Shown one piece after another: positions 34,724-45,406 of a DNA stretch of 47,999 nt. The position numbers were made by a program, and so were the translations under genes. The stretch is from positions 1 to 47,999 of the forward strand of contig JAIKZS010000142.1 in the NCBI GenBank assembly GCA_024682035.1, given 5' to 3'. The notes under the pieces were generated by a model. It had not been told where the DNA came from, searched no databases, and saw nothing but the letters and a program-made list of their open reading frames with translations. Source of the DNA: Bacteroidaceae bacterium. GTDB taxonomy: Bacteria; Bacteroidota; Bacteroidia; Bacteroidales; Bacteroidaceae. The stretch's first letter is position 1; each line of letters begins with the position of its first letter.

Positions 34724-36067
34724 TTAATAAGCTGCAATGCCAGCACTACGACCCTTGATACGACCAGATTTGAGCAAACCATCATAATGCCTCATCAGCA
34801 AATGACTCTCAACCTGCTGTAATGTGTCAAGAACAACACCCACGGTAATCAGCAATGAAGTTCCACCGAAGAAATGGGCGAACTCAGTCTGAACACCAAA
34901 CAGTCCAGCAAAAGCAGGCATAATAGCAATGAAAGTCAAGAAGAGAGCACCTGGTAAAGTGATACGTGACATAATATCATCAATATAGTCAGCAGTCTTC
35001 TTACCAGGTTTAACACCAGGTATGAAGCCATTGTTCCTCTTCATGTCCTCTGCCATTTGAGTGGGGTTAATCGTAATAGCAGTATAAAAGTAAGTAAACA
35101 GAATGTTCAATACTGCAAAGATAAAGTTGTACCAGAAGCTATTCGAGTCAGTAAGAGCGCGCAGGAAACTGCTAGAATTATTCAGGTCTGTAAAACCAAT
35201 CAAAGAGATTGGAATAAACATAATGGCCTGAGCAAAGATGATAGGCATCACATTAGCAGCATTTACCTTCAAAGGGATATACTGGCGTGCACCACCTACT
35301 TGCTTATTACCTACGACTTTCTTAGCATACTGTACAGGTACTTTTCTTACACCTTGAACCAAAAGAATTGCCAAGGCTGTGACTATCAGCAAAATGACAA
35401 TCTCAATCAAGAACATAACCAAACCACCGGTCTTTTCAGTAATACGAGATACAACTTCTTGGAAGAAAGCCTGAGGCAGACGAGCAATGATACCAATCAA
35501 GATAATGAAAGAGATACCATTACCTACACCCTTATCAGTGATTCTTTCACCCAGCCAAAGTATGAACATACTACCTGCAGCCAAGATGATGGTTGAAGTA
35601 AACATAAACAGAGTCCAATCTAAAGAAGCATTTAAGGATGGACCAGCCTGATATTTCAAGTTTAATAGGTAAGAAGGTCCCTGAATTAGCAGGATAAAGA
35701 TAGTCAAGTATCTAGTATACTGATTCATCTTTCTTCTGCCACTCTCACCCTCACGCTGCAGTTTCTGGAAATATGGAACTGCGATACCCAGCAGCTGGAT
35801 AACGATTGAGGCAGAGATGTAGGGCATAATTCCCAATGCAAAAATAGATGCATTAGAAAAAGCTCCACCGGAAAACATGTTTAACAAGGCTAAAAGGCCC
35901 TCACTTGTTTGTTCACGCAATTGTGTCAGCATTGAAGGATTAATACCTGGCAACACTACATAAGAACCGAAACGGTATATTGCTACAAACAATACGGTGA
36001 TGAGGATCCTTTGTCTCAGGTCCTCGATCTTCCATATATTCTTTAATGTTTCAATAGCTTTTCTCAT
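34724..36067 (-). CDS. secY: Protein translocase subunit SecY
   Basis: 447 residues with ten transmembrane helices. Signatures: [10 protein letters not shown] at the first loop, the plug region [14 protein letters not shown], and [21 protein letters not shown] at the C-terminus. It is the channel of the Sec translocon with SecE and SecG. It starts 4 bp after rplO. Its C-terminal [12 protein letters not shown] tail is as expected for Bacteroidetes. Confidence 0.97.
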   Translation of the reverse strand: MRKAIETLKNIWKIEDLRQRILITVLFVAIYRFGSYVVLPGINPSMLTQLREQTSEGLLALLNMFSGGAFSNASIFALGIMPYISASIVIQLLGIAVPYFQKLQREGESGRRKMNQYTRYLTIFILLIQGPSYLLNLKYQAGPSLNASLDWTLFMFTSTIILAAGSMFILWLGERITDKGVGNGISFIILIGIIARLPQAFFQEVVSRITEKTGGLVMFLIEIVILLIVTALAILLVQGVRKVPVQYAKKVVGNKQVGGARQYIPLKVNAANVMPIIFAQAIMFIPISLIGFTDLNNSSSFLRALTDSNSFWYNFIFAVLNILFTYFYTAITINPTQMAEDMKRNNGFIPGVKPGKKTADYIDDIMSRITLPGALFLTFIAIMPAFAGLFGVQTEFAHFFGGTSLLITVGVVLDTLQQVESHLLMRHYDGLLKSGRIKGRSAGIAAY

Positions 36068-36071
36068 CGAA

Positions 36072-36518
36072 TCAGAGTTTTACAACCTTACCTCCAGCAG
36101 CTACGATAGCGGCCTCTGCAGTCTTTGAGAAAGCATGAGCTGCTACTTCTAACTTAGCGGTCAAGGTTCCTTTACCTAATACTTTTACCAACTGCTTTGA
36201 AGAAATAAATCCTGCCTTCACCAATTCATTGATATCAACAGTCTGCAAATTCTTCGTTTCAGCAAGCGCTTGAATTGTATCCAGGTTAATTGCTTTATAT
36301 TCTACACGGTTAATGTTCTTAAAGCCAAATTTCGGTACTCGGCGCTGAAGAGGCATCTGACCACCTTCAAAACCGATTTTCTTTTTATAGCCTGATCTTG
36401 ACTTAGCACCCTTGGTTCCTCTTGTTGAAGTACCACCCAAACCAGATCCTGGGCCACGACCGATTCTCTTTCTTGAAGAAGTAGATCCTGCAGCAGGTTT
36501 CAAATTACTTAAATCCAT
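36072..36518 (-). CDS. rplO: 50S ribosomal protein L15
   Basis: 148 residues. The Gly/Arg-rich N-terminus (SRKRIGRGPGSGLGGTSTRG, about 14-33) threads into 23S rRNA, followed by FEGGQMPLQRRVPKFGF. It sits 30 bp after rpmD and 4 bp before secY. Confidence 0.97.
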   Translation of the reverse strand: MDLSNLKPAAGSTSSRKRIGRGPGSGLGGTSTRGTKGAKSRSGYKKKIGFEGGQMPLQRRVPKFGFKNINRVEYKAINLDTIQALAETKNLQTVDINELVKAGFISSKQLVKVLGKGTLTAKLEVAAHAFSKTAEAAIVAAGGKVVKL

Positions 36519-36548
36519 ATTGTAATTCTTTTTATATTCTACAAATAA

Positions 36549-36725
36549 TTACTTAACAATGGTAACCAAGTGCTTCACTTTCTCTACCATACCACGGATA
36601 GAAGGACTATCAGTGTGTTCAACAGTATGATTCAGCTTGTGCAGACCCAGAGAATCAAGAATTCTTTTCTGATTCTTAGGAGCACCAATTCTACTCTTAG
36701 TCTGTTTAATCTTAATTGTTGACAT
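36549..36725 (-). CDS. rpmD: 50S ribosomal protein L30
   Basis: 58 residues: MSTIKIKQTKSRIGAPKNQK at the start, then RILDSLGLHKLNHTVEH and GMVEKVKHLVTIVK. The length and order (rpsE, rpmD, rplO) are standard. It lies 12 bp after rpsE. Confidence 0.95.
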   Translation of the reverse strand: MSTIKIKQTKSRIGAPKNQKRILDSLGLHKLNHTVEHTDSPSIRGMVEKVKHLVTIVK

Positions 36726-36737
36726 GTTATCCTCCTT

Positions 36738-37250
36738 TTATCCTTTAAATACTTTTTCCATACTAACACCTCTATTCTGAGCTACCATGTAAGCATCACG
36801 CATCTCACTGAGTGCCTTGATAGTTGCCTTCACCAAGTTATGGGGGTTAGAAGAACCCTTTGACTTAGCCAGCACATCGGTAATGCCCACGCTTTCCAAA
36901 ACAGCACGCATCGCACCACCAGCCACAACGCCAGTACCCTGAGATGCAGGTTTGATGAAAACTTCAGCACCGCCAAATTTAGCCAGTTGCTCATGAGGAA
37001 CTGTTCCTTTATATACTGGAACTTTTACCAAGTTCTTTTTAGCAGCTTCAACACCTTTAGCAATTGCAGCTGTAACTTCGCTAGCCTTACCTAAGCCATA
37101 GCCAATAACGCCATCTTCATTACCAACCACTACAATGGCAGAGAAGGTGAAGGTTCTACCACCCTTGGTCACTTTGGTTACACGATTAATAGCAACCAAT
37201 CTATCTTTCAGCTCTGTATCGCTTGATAATTTTACTCTATTTTCTGCCAT
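36738..37250 (-). CDS. rpsE: 30S ribosomal protein S5
   Basis: 170 residues. The double-stranded RNA-binding domain is near the start ([18 protein letters not shown]), followed by [19 protein letters not shown] and the C-terminal [18 protein letters not shown]5 helps keep decoding accurate. It is 5 bp after rplR. Confidence 0.97.
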   Translation of the reverse strand: MAENRVKLSSDTELKDRLVAINRVTKVTKGGRTFTFSAIVVVGNEDGVIGYGLGKASEVTAAIAKGVEAAKKNLVKVPVYKGTVPHEQLAKFGGAEVFIKPASQGTGVVAGGAMRAVLESVGITDVLAKSKGSSNPHNLVKATIKALSEMRDAYMVAQNRGVSMEKVFKG

Positions 37251-37255
37251 AATGA

Positions 37256-37600
37256 TTAAAATTTAAGTCCACCGTTACGTGCAGCATCAGCCACTTCTTT
37301 AACTCTACCATGATATAAGTAACCATTACGGTCGAAAACAACTGCAGTAATACCAGCTTCCTGAGCCTTCTTAGCAATCAAGTCGCCAACCTTAGCGGCC
37401 TGCTCTTTCTTAGGCATCTTCTCGGTCATACCAAGAGAAGAAGCTGCAGCCAGTGTTTTGCCAGTTAAATCATCGATCAACTGAACATATATTTGCTTAT
37501 TGCTTCTGAATACGGTCATACGTGGTCTTTCAGCTGTGCCAGAGACCTTATTGCGTACTCTATATTTGATCTTAATTCGTCTTTCTATCTTTGCTGTCAT
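37256..37600 (-). CDS. rplR: 50S ribosomal protein L18
   Basis: 114 residues. Basic N-terminus ([17 protein letters not shown]) binds 5S rRNA; the core has [16 protein letters not shown] and the end has [19 protein letters not shown]. It follows rplF by 19 bp. Confidence 0.97.
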   Translation of the reverse strand: MTAKIERRIKIKYRVRNKVSGTAERPRMTVFRSNKQIYVQLIDDLTGKTLAAASSLGMTEKMPKKEQAAKVGDLIAKKAQEAGITAVVFDRNGYLYHGRVKEVADAARNGGLKF

Positions 37601-37619
37601 GATATATACAATTTAAATG

Positions 37620-38189
37620 TTATTTCGCACCAGCAGCCTTACCAGACTTTCTGCGAATAATTTCACCAACAAACTTAATGCCCTTTCCTTTGTAAGGCTC
37701 AGGCTTACGGAAAGAACGAATCTTAGCGCAAATCTGACCAAGAAGCTGCTTATCGCATGACTCCAACAAAATCAGAGGATTTTTATTTCTTTCTGACTTA
37801 GTTTCAACCTTCACCTCAGGAGGTAACTGAAGGAAGATATTGTGAGTGTAGCCTAATGCTAGCTCAATGATATTGCCCTGATTTGAAACACGGTAACCAA
37901 CACCAACAAGTTCAAGTTCTTTCTTGTATCCTTCAGATACACCAATTACCATGTTATTAACCAATGCACGGTACAGACCATGGAATGCATGGCGCTGCTT
38001 TGGATCGTCCTGCATAGTCTCCTCGTTTTCAACAAAAGAGATATGACCATCTTCGATAGTAACCTTGATAGCAGGATTTACATACTGGCTCAATTCGCCC
38101 TTAGGTCCCTTTACGGTAACTACATCATCCTTGAAGTTAACAGTAACTCCAGCAGGAATGCTAATGGGTAATTTTCCTATTCTTGACAT
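37620..38189 (-). CDS. rplF: 50S ribosomal protein L6
   Basis: 189 residues, two repeated domains. It begins MSRIGKLPISIPAGV; the second domain ends with FRKPEPYKGKGIKFVGEIIRRKSGKA. It lies near the factor-binding centre of the 50S subunit. It is 15 bp after rpsH. Confidence 0.97.
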   Translation of the reverse strand: MSRIGKLPISIPAGVTVNFKDDVVTVKGPKGELSQYVNPAIKVTIEDGHISFVENEETMQDDPKQRHAFHGLYRALVNNMVIGVSEGYKKELELVGVGYRVSNQGNIIELALGYTHNIFLQLPPEVKVETKSERNKNPLILLESCDKQLLGQICAKIRSFRKPEPYKGKGIKFVGEIIRRKSGKAAGAK

Positions 38190-38204
38190 GCTAAATCCTC
38201 CTAA

Positions 38205-38600
38205 TTAATAAACGTAACATAACACTTCGCCACCAATCTTGAGCTCGGCAGCTTCTTTGTCTGTCATCACACCCTTAGATGTTGAAAGAATAGCAATACC
38301 CAAGCCATTAATAACTCTTGGCATCTCTTTGTAACCAGTGTACTTACGCAAACCAGGAGAAGACACGCGGATGAGCTTCTTGATTGCGTTCACTTTGTTC
38401 ACTGGATCATACTTCAGTGCAACTTTAATAGTGCCCTGAGGACCATCTTCTACAAACTTATAATTAAGAATGTAGCCCTTGTCAAAAAGAATCTTAGTGA
38501 TTTCTTTTTTCAAATTTGAGGCAGGAACCTCTACTACTCTGTGCTTAGCCTGAATAGCGTTTCTCAACCTCGTCAAATAATCTGCTATTGGATCTGTCAT
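38205..38600 (-). CDS. rpsH: 30S ribosomal protein S8
   Basis: 131 residues. It begins MTDPIADYLTRLRNAIQAKH, and the C-terminal RNA-binding end is GLGIAILSTSKGVMTDKEA and GGEVLCYVY. It binds the central domain of 16S rRNA, and in E. coli also controls the spc operon. It lies 54 bp after rpsN, one of the longer gaps in the cluster. Confidence 0.97.
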   Translation of the reverse strand: MTDPIADYLTRLRNAIQAKHRVVEVPASNLKKEITKILFDKGYILNYKFVEDGPQGTIKVALKYDPVNKVNAIKKLIRVSSPGLRKYTGYKEMPRVINGLGIAILSTSKGVMTDKEAAELKIGGEVLCYVY

Positions 38601-38654
38601 ATAATAAATAATTAAATTAATCAGGACTACCCTGACAATATTTAAACATTACTT

Positions 38655-38954
38655 TTACCAGCTTGCCTTATGTACGCCAGGGATCAAGCCGTTAGAAGCC
38701 ATTTCACGGAATGCAATTCTTGAGATACCGAACTGACGGAGGTATCCTTTTGGACGACCACTCATCTTGCAACGGTTATGCAAACGAATTGGATTGGCAT
38801 TCTTAGGAAGATCCTGCAGTTTCTGAGCTGCTTCGTAAGCTTCAGCAGGTTCGCCTGTTCTTACGATTTCCTTCAGAGCTGCTCTTTTACTGGCATATTT
38901 TGCTACAAGTTTCGCACGCTTTACCTCGCGTGCCTTCATTGATTCTTTTGCCAT
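38655..38954 (-). CDS. rpsN: 30S ribosomal protein S14 (zinc-free form)
   Basis: 99 residues, the long form. The conserved C-terminal half contains [19 protein letters not shown] and [16 protein letters not shown]. Only one cysteine is present at the usual zinc site, so this is the C-minus type. It lies 6 bp after rplE. Confidence 0.97.
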   Translation of the reverse strand: MAKESMKAREVKRAKLVAKYASKRAALKEIVRTGEPAEAYEAAQKLQDLPKNANPIRLHNRCKMSGRPKGYLRQFGISRIAFREMASNGLIPGVHKASW

Positions 38955-38960
38955 AATATA

Positions 38961-39518
38961 TCAATCTTTATTAGCGTTCTTAAAAGGTAAACCAAATTCC
39001 TTCAGCAGTGCATATCCCTCTTCGTCAGTATTGGCTGAAGTTACGAAAGTAATGTTCATACCTTTGATAGATTGCACACTGTCGATATTGATTTCAGGGA
39101 AGATGATTTGCTCTTGAATACCCATAGAATAGTTGCCACGGCCATCCAGTTTGCTTTCAATACCCTTAAAGTCACGAATACGTGGCAAAGCTACACGAAT
39201 CAGCTTCTCGAGGAATTCATACATACGCTCACGACGCAATGTAACCATTACGCCAATAGGCATTTTCTTACGCAACTTGAAGTTTGCGATATCTTTCTTT
39301 GAGAGGGTTGCTACAGCCTTTTGACCAGTAATAGCAGTCAACTCGTTGATTGCGTCATCAATGATCTTTTTGTCAGCTACAGCGCTACCTAAGCCCTGGT
39401 TAACCACAATCTTCTTCAATACAGGGATCTGCATGCTAGAAGTGTACTGGAACTTAGCTTTCAAAGCAGGAGCGATACGCTCAATATATTCATTCTTTAA
39501 ACTTGCAGTATTACTCAT
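38961..39518 (-). CDS. rplE: 50S ribosomal protein L5
   Basis: 185 residues from the ATG at 39518 (a GTG one codon earlier is the alternative). It begins [19 protein letters not shown] and has [19 protein letters not shown] and [17 protein letters not shown]. It binds 5S rRNA. The start overlaps the rplX stop by one base (TGATG), suggesting coupled translation. Confidence 0.96.
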   Translation of the reverse strand: MSNTASLKNEYIERIAPALKAKFQYTSSMQIPVLKKIVVNQGLGSAVADKKIIDDAINELTAITGQKAVATLSKKDIANFKLRKKMPIGVMVTLRRERMYEFLEKLIRVALPRIRDFKGIESKLDGRGNYSMGIQEQIIFPEINIDSVQSIKGMNITFVTSANTDEEGYALLKEFGLPFKNANKD

Positions 39519-39838
39519 CACTTAATCTCCTCTCCTGATTTTTTAGCGTAACGAACTAATTTACCATTATCGCCCAATCTTCTACCTATACGGGTAGGTT
39601 TGTTTGTCTTAGGATCCAGAGGATTCAAATTTGAAATATGAATAGGAGCCTCTTTCTTTACAAAACCACCCTGAGGGTTCTTTGCATTAGGCTTGGTGCT
39701 TTTCTGAACCATGTTGACACCTTCAACGATGGCACGATTCTCTTTAACGAGAACCTTCAACACACGACCAGTCTTGCCTTTATCTTCGCCGGCATTTACA
39801 TAAACCTGATCGTTCTTTTTAATATGCAATTTACTCAT
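39518..39838 (-). CDS. rplX: 50S ribosomal protein L24
   Basis: 106 residues. The KOW motif is [20 protein letters not shown] (about 9-28). It helps start 50S assembly and sits by the tunnel exit. It is 20 bp after rplN. Confidence 0.97.
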   Translation of the reverse strand: MSKLHIKKNDQVYVNAGEDKGKTGRVLKVLVKENRAIVEGVNMVQKSTKPNAKNPQGGFVKKEAPIHISNLNPLDPKTNKPTRIGRRLGDNGKLVRYAKKSGEEIK

Positions 39839-39858
39839 TAGTTTAAAACTTTAAAATA

Positions 39859-40224
39859 TTAAAGTACTTCAGGAGCTAGTGAGACTACTTTCATGTTAGT
39901 AGAACGAAGTTCACGGGCTACAGGGCCGAAGATACGGCTGCCGCGAAGTTCGCCAGCATTATTCAACAACACACAAGCATTATCATCAAAGCGTATATAA
40001 GAACCGTCAGCACGGCGGATTTCCTTCTTAGTACGCACAATTAAAGCTTTTGACACTGCACCTTTTTTAATATCACTTGAAGGGATAACATTCTGAACGG
40101 CAACAACAATAATGTCACCTACAGATGCATAGCGACGTCCAGTACTACCCAGGACACGAATGCACAAAGCCTCGCGAGCTCCACTGTTATCGCATACAGT
40201 AAGTTTGGTCTCTACTTGTATCAT
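39859..40224 (-). CDS. rplN: 50S ribosomal protein L14
   Basis: 121 residues. It begins [20 protein letters not shown] and has the family stretch [15 protein letters not shown] and [13 protein letters not shown]. It lies at the subunit interface. It is 2 bp after rpsQ. Confidence 0.97.
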   Translation of the reverse strand: MIQVETKLTVCDNSGAREALCIRVLGSTGRRYASVGDIIVVAVQNVIPSSDIKKGAVSKALIVRTKKEIRRADGSYIRFDDNACVLLNNAGELRGSRIFGPVARELRSTNMKVVSLAPEVL

Positions 40225-40226
40225 AA

Positions 40227-40484
40227 TTACTTAGCTCTTTCAGTTATTTCTACTAATCTCCATCTCTTCAGCTTGCTCAGCGGACGAGTCTCCATGATAC
40301 GCACGGTATCACCGATATTGCACTCATTCTTTTCATCATGAGCGTAGTACTTTTTCGTCTTGCTGACGAACTTGCCATACAGGGGGTGCTTCACTTTAAA
40401 CTTTGAAGCCACAGTGATAGTTTTATCCATCTTATTGCTGAGGACAACCCCTGTTCTCACTTTTCTTAAATTTCTTGCTTCCAT
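40227..40484 (-). CDS. rpsQ: 30S ribosomal protein S17
   Basis: 85 residues from the ATG at 40484 ([16 protein letters not shown]), as in related Bacteroidetes S17 proteins. A second in-frame ATG at 40493 would add MAL. The end [22 protein letters not shown] is typical. It binds helix 11 of 16S rRNA. It lies 12 bp after rpmC. Confidence 0.96.
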   Translation of the reverse strand: MEARNLRKVRTGVVLSNKMDKTITVASKFKVKHPLYGKFVSKTKKYYAHDEKNECNIGDTVRIMETRPLSKLKRWRLVEITERAK

Positions 40485-40496
40485 CAAGGCCATCAA

Positions 40497-40691
40497 TTAA
40501 TTGTTAAGTTCTCTTTCACGCAGGATTGTCAACATGCGTGCAATAGTCTTGCGTAATTTCTTGATCTGAGAAGGGTCTTCCAGGGGAGAGATGGCATGAT
40601 TTAACATCATCTGATGCAAATTCACCTTTTCAGTCTCTACTCTTTCCTTCAGGTCAGCGGTAGTTAATTCTCTAATTTCTGCTATCTTCAT
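40497..40691 (-). CDS. rpmC: 50S ribosomal protein L29
   Basis: 64 residues, two long helices: MKIAEIRELTTADLKERVET and then KLRKTIARMLTILRERE. It lies by the tunnel exit near L23. It is 5 bp after rplP. Confidence 0.96.
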   Translation of the reverse strand: MKIAEIRELTTADLKERVETEKVNLHQMMLNHAISPLEDPSQIKKLRKTIARMLTILRERELNN

Positions 40692-40696
40692 ATCTT

Positions 40697-41134
40697 TTAC
40701 GCATTTTGATTCTGATAATCGTAATCACGCCTTACAACGAATTTAGTTGTGATAGGCAGTTTCTGAGCAGCCAAACGCAATGCTTCCTTAGCTATATCGA
40801 AAGGAACGCCCTCGGCCTCGATGATGATTCTACCTGGAGTAACAGGTGCAACCCATCCTGCTGGATCACCCTTACCTTTACCCATACGCACATCTGCAGG
40901 CTTACGAGTGATTGGTTTGTCGGGGAATATGCGAATCCAAATCTGACCTTGACGTTGCATATATCTTGTTACTGCAATACGAGCAGCTTCAATCTGCTGA
41001 GCTGTAATCCATTTACGCTCGAGCGCCTTAATACCGAAAGAACCGAATGCCAAGGTGGTGCCTCTGTGAGCATTGCCCTTGCGGCCACGACCATCTTGCG
41101 GTCTTCTGTATTTAACTCTTTTTGGTTGTAACAT
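40697..41134 (-). CDS. rplP: 50S ribosomal protein L16
   Basis: 145 residues. It begins [40 protein letters not shown] is the arginine-bearing loop near the peptidyl transferase and A-site tRNA. It is 19 bp after rpsC. Confidence 0.97.
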   Translation of the reverse strand: MLQPKRVKYRRPQDGRGRKGNAHRGTTLAFGSFGIKALERKWITAQQIEAARIAVTRYMQRQGQIWIRIFPDKPITRKPADVRMGKGKGDPAGWVAPVTPGRIIIEAEGVPFDIAKEALRLAAQKLPITTKFVVRRDYDYQNQNA

Positions 41135-41153
41135 AATTTCTAAAATTCAAAAA

Positions 41154-41879
41154 TTAGCGGTTATTTTTTTTCCTCTTGAAGTTTCTTCCGCCGTTGCCGT
41201 TATTGCCACGACCAGAATCCTTTGGCTGTGTGAAGTTAGGAGCCAAATCACGCTTTCCATAAACTTCACCTCTGCAAATCCACACTTTCACACCCTGAAT
41301 TCCGACCTTAGTCAGTGCTTCAGCCAGACAATAGTCAATGTCTGCACGGAATGTATGCAAAGGAGTTCTTCCTTCCTTATACATCTCTGAGCGTGCCATT
41401 TCAGCACCATTCAAACGACCAGAGATCTGAATTTTGATACCTTCAGCGCCCATGCGCATTGTATTGGCGATAGCCATCTTGATGGCACGACGGTAAGCGA
41501 TCTTACCTTCTACCTGACGAGCTACGTTGTTAGCAACGATTACAGCGTCCAGTTCAGGACGGCGTACTTCAAAGATATTGATTTGAATCTCTTTATCAGT
41601 GATCTTCTTCAACTCTTCCTTCAACTTATCTACTTCCTGACCACCTTTACCAATGATAATACCTGGACGTGAAGTACATACTGTAATTGTAACAAGCTTC
41701 AATGTACGTTCAATAACTATGCGTGATACGCTTGCTTTTGCCAGACGTGCGTTAAGATACTTGCGAATCTTGCTGTCTTCCAACAAACGGTCACCGTAGT
41801 TCTTGCCACCGTACCAATTAGAATCCCATCCGCGGATGATTCCCAAACGATTACTTATTGGATTAACTTTCTGTCCCAT
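41154..41879 (-). CDS. rpsC: 30S ribosomal protein S3
   Basis: 241 residues. KH domain with [18 protein letters not shown] (about 74-91), and the C-terminal domain with [17 protein letters not shown] tail of about 25 residues rich in Gly, Asn, Lys and Arg ([16 protein letters not shown]) is low in complexity. It lines the mRNA entry. It lies 5 bp after rplV. Confidence 0.97.
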   Translation of the reverse strand: MGQKVNPISNRLGIIRGWDSNWYGGKNYGDRLLEDSKIRKYLNARLAKASVSRIVIERTLKLVTITVCTSRPGIIIGKGGQEVDKLKEELKKITDKEIQINIFEVRRPELDAVIVANNVARQVEGKIAYRRAIKMAIANTMRMGAEGIKIQISGRLNGAEMARSEMYKEGRTPLHTFRADIDYCLAEALTKVGIQGVKVWICRGEVYGKRDLAPNFTQPKDSGRGNNGNGGRNFKRKKNNR

Positions 41880-41884
41880 AAACC

Positions 41885-42295
41885 TTAATTTTGATCATCG
41901 TTATTATTCTTAGAATCAACGAAAAGCGTAACATGGTTTGAACGCTTGCGGATTCTATATCCTCTACCCTGTGGTGCTGGCCTCATACGTTTGAGGGTCA
42001 TACCACCATCAACAAAAATCTTGGTTACGAACAGCTCACCATTTTCAGCTTTACGTTCGTTCTTCTGCTCCCAGTTTGCAATGGCAGAACGCAGCAGTTT
42101 CTCAACTTTCGCTGCAGGCTCCTTTGAAGAGAACTTCAGTACTCCAAGCGCTCTGTTCACTTCCATACCGCGAATCATATCTGCCACTAAACGCATCTTA
42201 CGGGGGGAAGTAGGAACATTTTGCAACTTAGCAAAATACATAGTTTTTTGGGCTTCTTTTCTCTTATCAGCCGATATTTTCTTTCTTGCTCCCAT
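41885..42295 (-). CDS. rplV: 50S ribosomal protein L22
   Basis: 136 residues. The core starts about residue 22 ([20 protein letters not shown]) after a basic N-terminal extension absent from E. coli L22 (110 residues). The tunnel-lining loop near [16 protein letters not shown] is where macrolide-resistance changes occur in other species. It is 36 bp after rpsS. Confidence 0.97.
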   Translation of the reverse strand: MGARKKISADKRKEAQKTMYFAKLQNVPTSPRKMRLVADMIRGMEVNRALGVLKFSSKEPAAKVEKLLRSAIANWEQKNERKAENGELFVTKIFVDGGMTLKRMRPAPQGRGYRIRKRSNHVTLFVDSKNNNDDQN

Positions 42296-42331
42296 TATTT
42301 AATATTACATTTTATCTATTTTTACCTGTCT

Positions 42332-42598
42332 TTATTTCCTGTTACCAGAGTGACCCTTGAAGGTGCGGGTTGGAGAGAACTCACCCAACTTATGACCTAC
42401 CATGTTCTCGGTAATGTAAACAGGAATGAATTTATTTCCGTTATGCACCGCGATGGTGTGACCAACGAAATCAGGAGAAATCATTGATGCGCGAGCCCAA
42501 GTCTTGATAACATCCTTCTTACCACTTTCATTCATGGCCAGGACTTTATTTTCAAGCTTCACGTTGATATACGGACCTTTCTTTAATGAACGACTCAT
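42332..42598 (-). CDS. rpsS: 30S ribosomal protein S19
   Basis: 88 residues: [15 protein letters not shown] at the start and [19 protein letters not shown] at the end. It forms the head of the 30S subunit with S13. It is 21 bp after rplB. Confidence 0.97.
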   Translation of the reverse strand: MSRSLKKGPYINVKLENKVLAMNESGKKDVIKTWARASMISPDFVGHTIAVHNGNKFIPVYITENMVGHKLGEFSPTRTFKGHSGNRK

Positions 42599-42619
42599 AA
42601 TGTTTTCGATTTATTCAGA

Positions 42620-43444
42620 TTACTTCTTTCTTCTCTCAATTATATACTTAGAAGACTGCTTCTTTGGAGCACGAGTCTTGAGACCCTTAGAGTACAAGCC
42701 TTTACGAGATCTTGGATGACCACCAGAAGCACGACCTTCACCACCACCCATTGGGTGATCAACTGGGTTCATTACAACACCACGGTTGTGAGGACGACGT
42801 CCTAACCAGCGAGAGCGACCAGCCTTACCAGAGCTCTCCAGACCATGATCTGAATTACCTACGCTACCTACAGTAGCTTTACATGCGCTCAGAATCTTGC
42901 GCAATTCACCTGAAGGCAATTTAATTACACAGTAGTTACCTTCACGAGAGGTGAGCTGTGCAAAATTACCAGCAGAACGAACAAGCGCTGCACCCTGACC
43001 TGGACGCAACTCGATATTATGAATCACTGTACCTACAGGTATATTCTGCAAAGGCAGAGCGTTACCTACTTCAGGAGCAACGTCTGGACCTGACATCAAA
43101 GTAGCACCTACCTGCAGACCATCAGGAGCGATAATATAGCGTTTTTCACCATCAGCATAGAACAGCAGGGCGATACGAGCTGAACGGTTAGGATCATACT
43201 CGATAGTCTTTACAACTGCTGGGATGCCGTCTTTTTCACGCTTGAAGTCTACATTACGAATAACCTTGGTATGACCACCACCAATATAACGCATGGTCAT
43301 CTTACCGGTATTATTACGACCACCAGACTTCTTTACACCAAACACAAGAGATTTCTCTGGTACACGTGCAGTAATTTCTTCGAATGTACCAATAATTTTA
43401 TGTCTTTGACCCGGTGTTGTGGGTTTAAATTTACGTACTGCCAT
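42620..43444 (-). CDS. rplB: 50S ribosomal protein L2
   Basis: 274 residues. The conserved C-terminal stretch [18 protein letters not shown] (about 220-238) includes the histidine near the peptidyl transferase centre. It is 5 bp after rplW. Confidence 0.98.
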   Translation of the reverse strand: MAVRKFKPTTPGQRHKIIGTFEEITARVPEKSLVFGVKKSGGRNNTGKMTMRYIGGGHTKVIRNVDFKREKDGIPAVVKTIEYDPNRSARIALLFYADGEKRYIIAPDGLQVGATLMSGPDVAPEVGNALPLQNIPVGTVIHNIELRPGQGAALVRSAGNFAQLTSREGNYCVIKLPSGELRKILSACKATVGSVGNSDHGLESSGKAGRSRWLGRRPHNRGVVMNPVDHPMGGGEGRASGGHPRSRKGLYSKGLKTRAPKKQSSKYIIERRKK

Positions 43445-43449
43445 TTTCT

Positions 43450-43743
43450 TTAAATATTGCTATAAAAATCTATAGTATCACCGTCTTTCAGGGTTACGAT
43501 TGCCTTCTTATAGGCATTGGTGCGACCCTTTAACAGTCCACTGCGGGTATAGCGGCTCTTGCTTTTACCCTGGTATTTCATTGTATTAACATCAACAACC
43601 TGAACGTTGTAGAGTGCCTCAACTTCTTTCTTAATCTCCAATTTATTAGCATCAGGACGAACAATGAAGCCGAAACGATTTGGCATCTTTTCGGTCATAG
43701 CTGTCATCTTCTCTGTTACCAATGGTTTAATAATAACTGCCAT
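43450..43743 (-). CDS. rplW: 50S ribosomal protein L23
   Basis: 97 residues: [16 protein letters not shown] at the start and the basic loop [20 protein letters not shown]. It lies by the tunnel exit, where trigger factor and SRP dock. It is 3 bp after rplD. Confidence 0.97.
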   Translation of the reverse strand: MAVIIKPLVTEKMTAMTEKMPNRFGFIVRPDANKLEIKKEVEALYNVQVVDVNTMKYQGKSKSRYTRSGLLKGRTNAYKKAIVTLKDGDTIDFYSNI

Positions 43744-43746
43744 TCT

Positions 43747-44385
43747 TTAAGCCTCCTTTTTATCTAACAGATCGTCGATTGCTGAAAGTGCTTTTTCAGT
43801 AAACATAACTACTCCGGCATCTAATACACGATAGGTATTAACGCCAGAAACAGTCTGTACCTTGGCACGCTGCAAGTTACGAGCCGACAAATATACGTTT
43901 TTATTAGCTTCGGGTAATACTAACAGTAGCTTTTTGTCAGAAACTTTAAGATTATTTAACAAAGCTACAAACTCCTTAGTCTTGGGTGCCTCGAAAGCGA
44001 AGTCCTCAATTACCATGAGGCCACCATTCTGGGCCTTGTATGAGAGGGCTGACTTACGAGCCAACTGCTTAACTTTCTTATTCAACTTGAAAGAGTAATC
44101 TCTTGGTTTTGGACCGAACACACGACCACCACCAACCATTACTGGTGAATTGATATCACCATGGCGAGCACCGCCACCACCTTTCTGACGGCCTAATTTT
44201 CTAGTTGAGCCACTGATTTCGCTTCTTTCCTTTGACTTGGCAGTACCCTGACGCTGATTAGCCAAAAACTGCTTAACGTCCAGGTAGATTGCATGGTCAT
44301 TGGGCTCAATTCCGAAGACAGATTCGTTTAACGCAATCTTTCTTCCGGTGTCTTCACCTTTAATATTGTAAACGCTAACTTCCAT
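43747..44385 (-). CDS. rplD: 50S ribosomal protein L4
   Basis: 212 residues. The long loop [19 protein letters not shown] (about 59-77) reaches into the exit tunnel. Its start shares one base with the rplC stop (TAATG). L4 represses the S10 operon in E. coli; no such site can be recognised here. Confidence 0.97.
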   Translation of the reverse strand: MEVSVYNIKGEDTGRKIALNESVFGIEPNDHAIYLDVKQFLANQRQGTAKSKERSEISGSTRKLGRQKGGGGARHGDINSPVMVGGGRVFGPKPRDYSFKLNKKVKQLARKSALSYKAQNGGLMVIEDFAFEAPKTKEFVALLNNLKVSDKKLLLVLPEANKNVYLSARNLQRAKVQTVSGVNTYRVLDAGVVMFTEKALSAIDDLLDKKEA

Positions 44386-45002
44386 TATTTCTCAATTAAA
44401 ACGATTGAATTTTTGCAACCTGGAACAGAGCCCTTAACTAAGAGCAGATTGTGTTCCGCAATTACCTTTAATACTTGCAAGTTCTGAACCGTTACACGGT
44501 TGCCACCCATCTGGCCGGCCATACGCATGCCCTTGAACACTTTTGCAGGGTAAGAACAAGCACCGATTGAACCTGGCTTACGGCCACGGTTGTGCTGACC
44601 ATGTGTTTGCTGACCAACGCCACCAAAATGATGTCTTTTTACAACACCTTGGAAACCTTTACCTTTAGAGGTACCGATAACGTCAACAAAAATAGCGTCA
44701 TTGAACAGTTCAACGTTTACAGTTTCACCCAAATTCAGTTGGGTTTCAAAATTTTTGAACTCAGCCAAGTGTCTCTTCGGTGTTACGCCGGCTTTCTTAA
44801 AGTGACCCATCATCTGCTTTGTGGTGTTCTTCTCTTTCTTCTCCTGGAAGCCGAGTTGAACTGCCTCATAGCCATCTGTTTCAACAGTCTTAACCTGAGT
44901 AACAACACAAGGACCTGCTTCGATAACAGTGCATGGTACATTCTTACCATCGGCACTGAACACGGATGTCATTCCGATTTTCTTTCCTAATAATCCTGGC
45001 AT
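44385..45002 (-). CDS. rplC: 50S ribosomal protein L3
   Basis: 205 residues. [20 protein letters not shown] at the start; the central [18 protein letters not shown] extends to the peptidyl transferase centre. It follows rpsJ by 19 bp. Confidence 0.97.
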   Translation of the reverse strand: MPGLLGKKIGMTSVFSADGKNVPCTVIEAGPCVVTQVKTVETDGYEAVQLGFQEKKEKNTTKQMMGHFKKAGVTPKRHLAEFKNFETQLNLGETVNVELFNDAIFVDVIGTSKGKGFQGVVKRHHFGGVGQQTHGQHNRGRKPGSIGACSYPAKVFKGMRMAGQMGGNRVTVQNLQVLKVIAEHNLLLVKGSVPGCKNSIVLIEK

Positions 45003-45021
45003 TTCACTAAATAATTAAAAA

Positions 45022-45327
45022 TTACACTTTGATTTCTACTTCAACACCACTTGGCAACTCTAACTTCATCAATTCATCGATTGTCTTAGCTGTAGAGCTG
45101 TAGATGTCGATCAAACGCTTGTAAGAAGAAAGTTCAAACTGCTCGCGAGCTTTCTTATTAACGAAGGTTGAACGGTTAACTGTGAAAATCTTCTTGTGTG
45201 TTGGCAATGGAATAGGACCACTGACAATAGCGCCTGTTGACTTTACAGTCTTTACGATGCTTGCAGCTGACTTATCAACCAAGCTGTGATCGTAGGATTT
45301 CAGTTTAATTCTGATTTTTTGACTCAT
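45022..45327 (-). CDS. rpsJ: 30S ribosomal protein S10 (NusE)
   Basis: 101 residues. Segments [17 protein letters not shown] and [19 protein letters not shown] are typical; the protein doubles as NusE, partner of NusB and NusG in transcription. It starts 79 bp after fusA, and a 15-bp hairpin lies in that gap. Confidence 0.97.
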   Translation of the reverse strand: MSQKIRIKLKSYDHSLVDKSAASIVKTVKSTGAIVSGPIPLPTHKKIFTVNRSTFVNKKAREQFELSSYKRLIDIYSSTAKTIDELMKLELPSGVEVEIKV

Positions 45328-45358
45328 TTGTTTAAAATATAAATGTTAATATTCACTT

Positions 45359-45401
45359 GAAAGCCTTGGATTAAGAGTCATTCACTAATCCAAGGTCTTT
45401 C
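45359..45401 (-). terminator. Hairpin between fusA and rpsJ (attenuator or partial terminator)
   Basis: GAAAG CCTTGGATTA (45359-45373) pairs with TAATCCAAGG t CTTTC (45386-45401) to give 15 bp with one bulged base and a 12-base loop. On the minus strand only a loose run follows (AAGTGAATATT), not a clear U tract, so a processing site or attenuator is as likely as a terminator. Confidence 0.75.
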
Positions 45402-45406
45402 GGTTT

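Noticed and set aside
35057..35596. 179-residue frame antisense to secY
   Set aside because: It is wholly inside secY, has no recognisable domain and no promoter.
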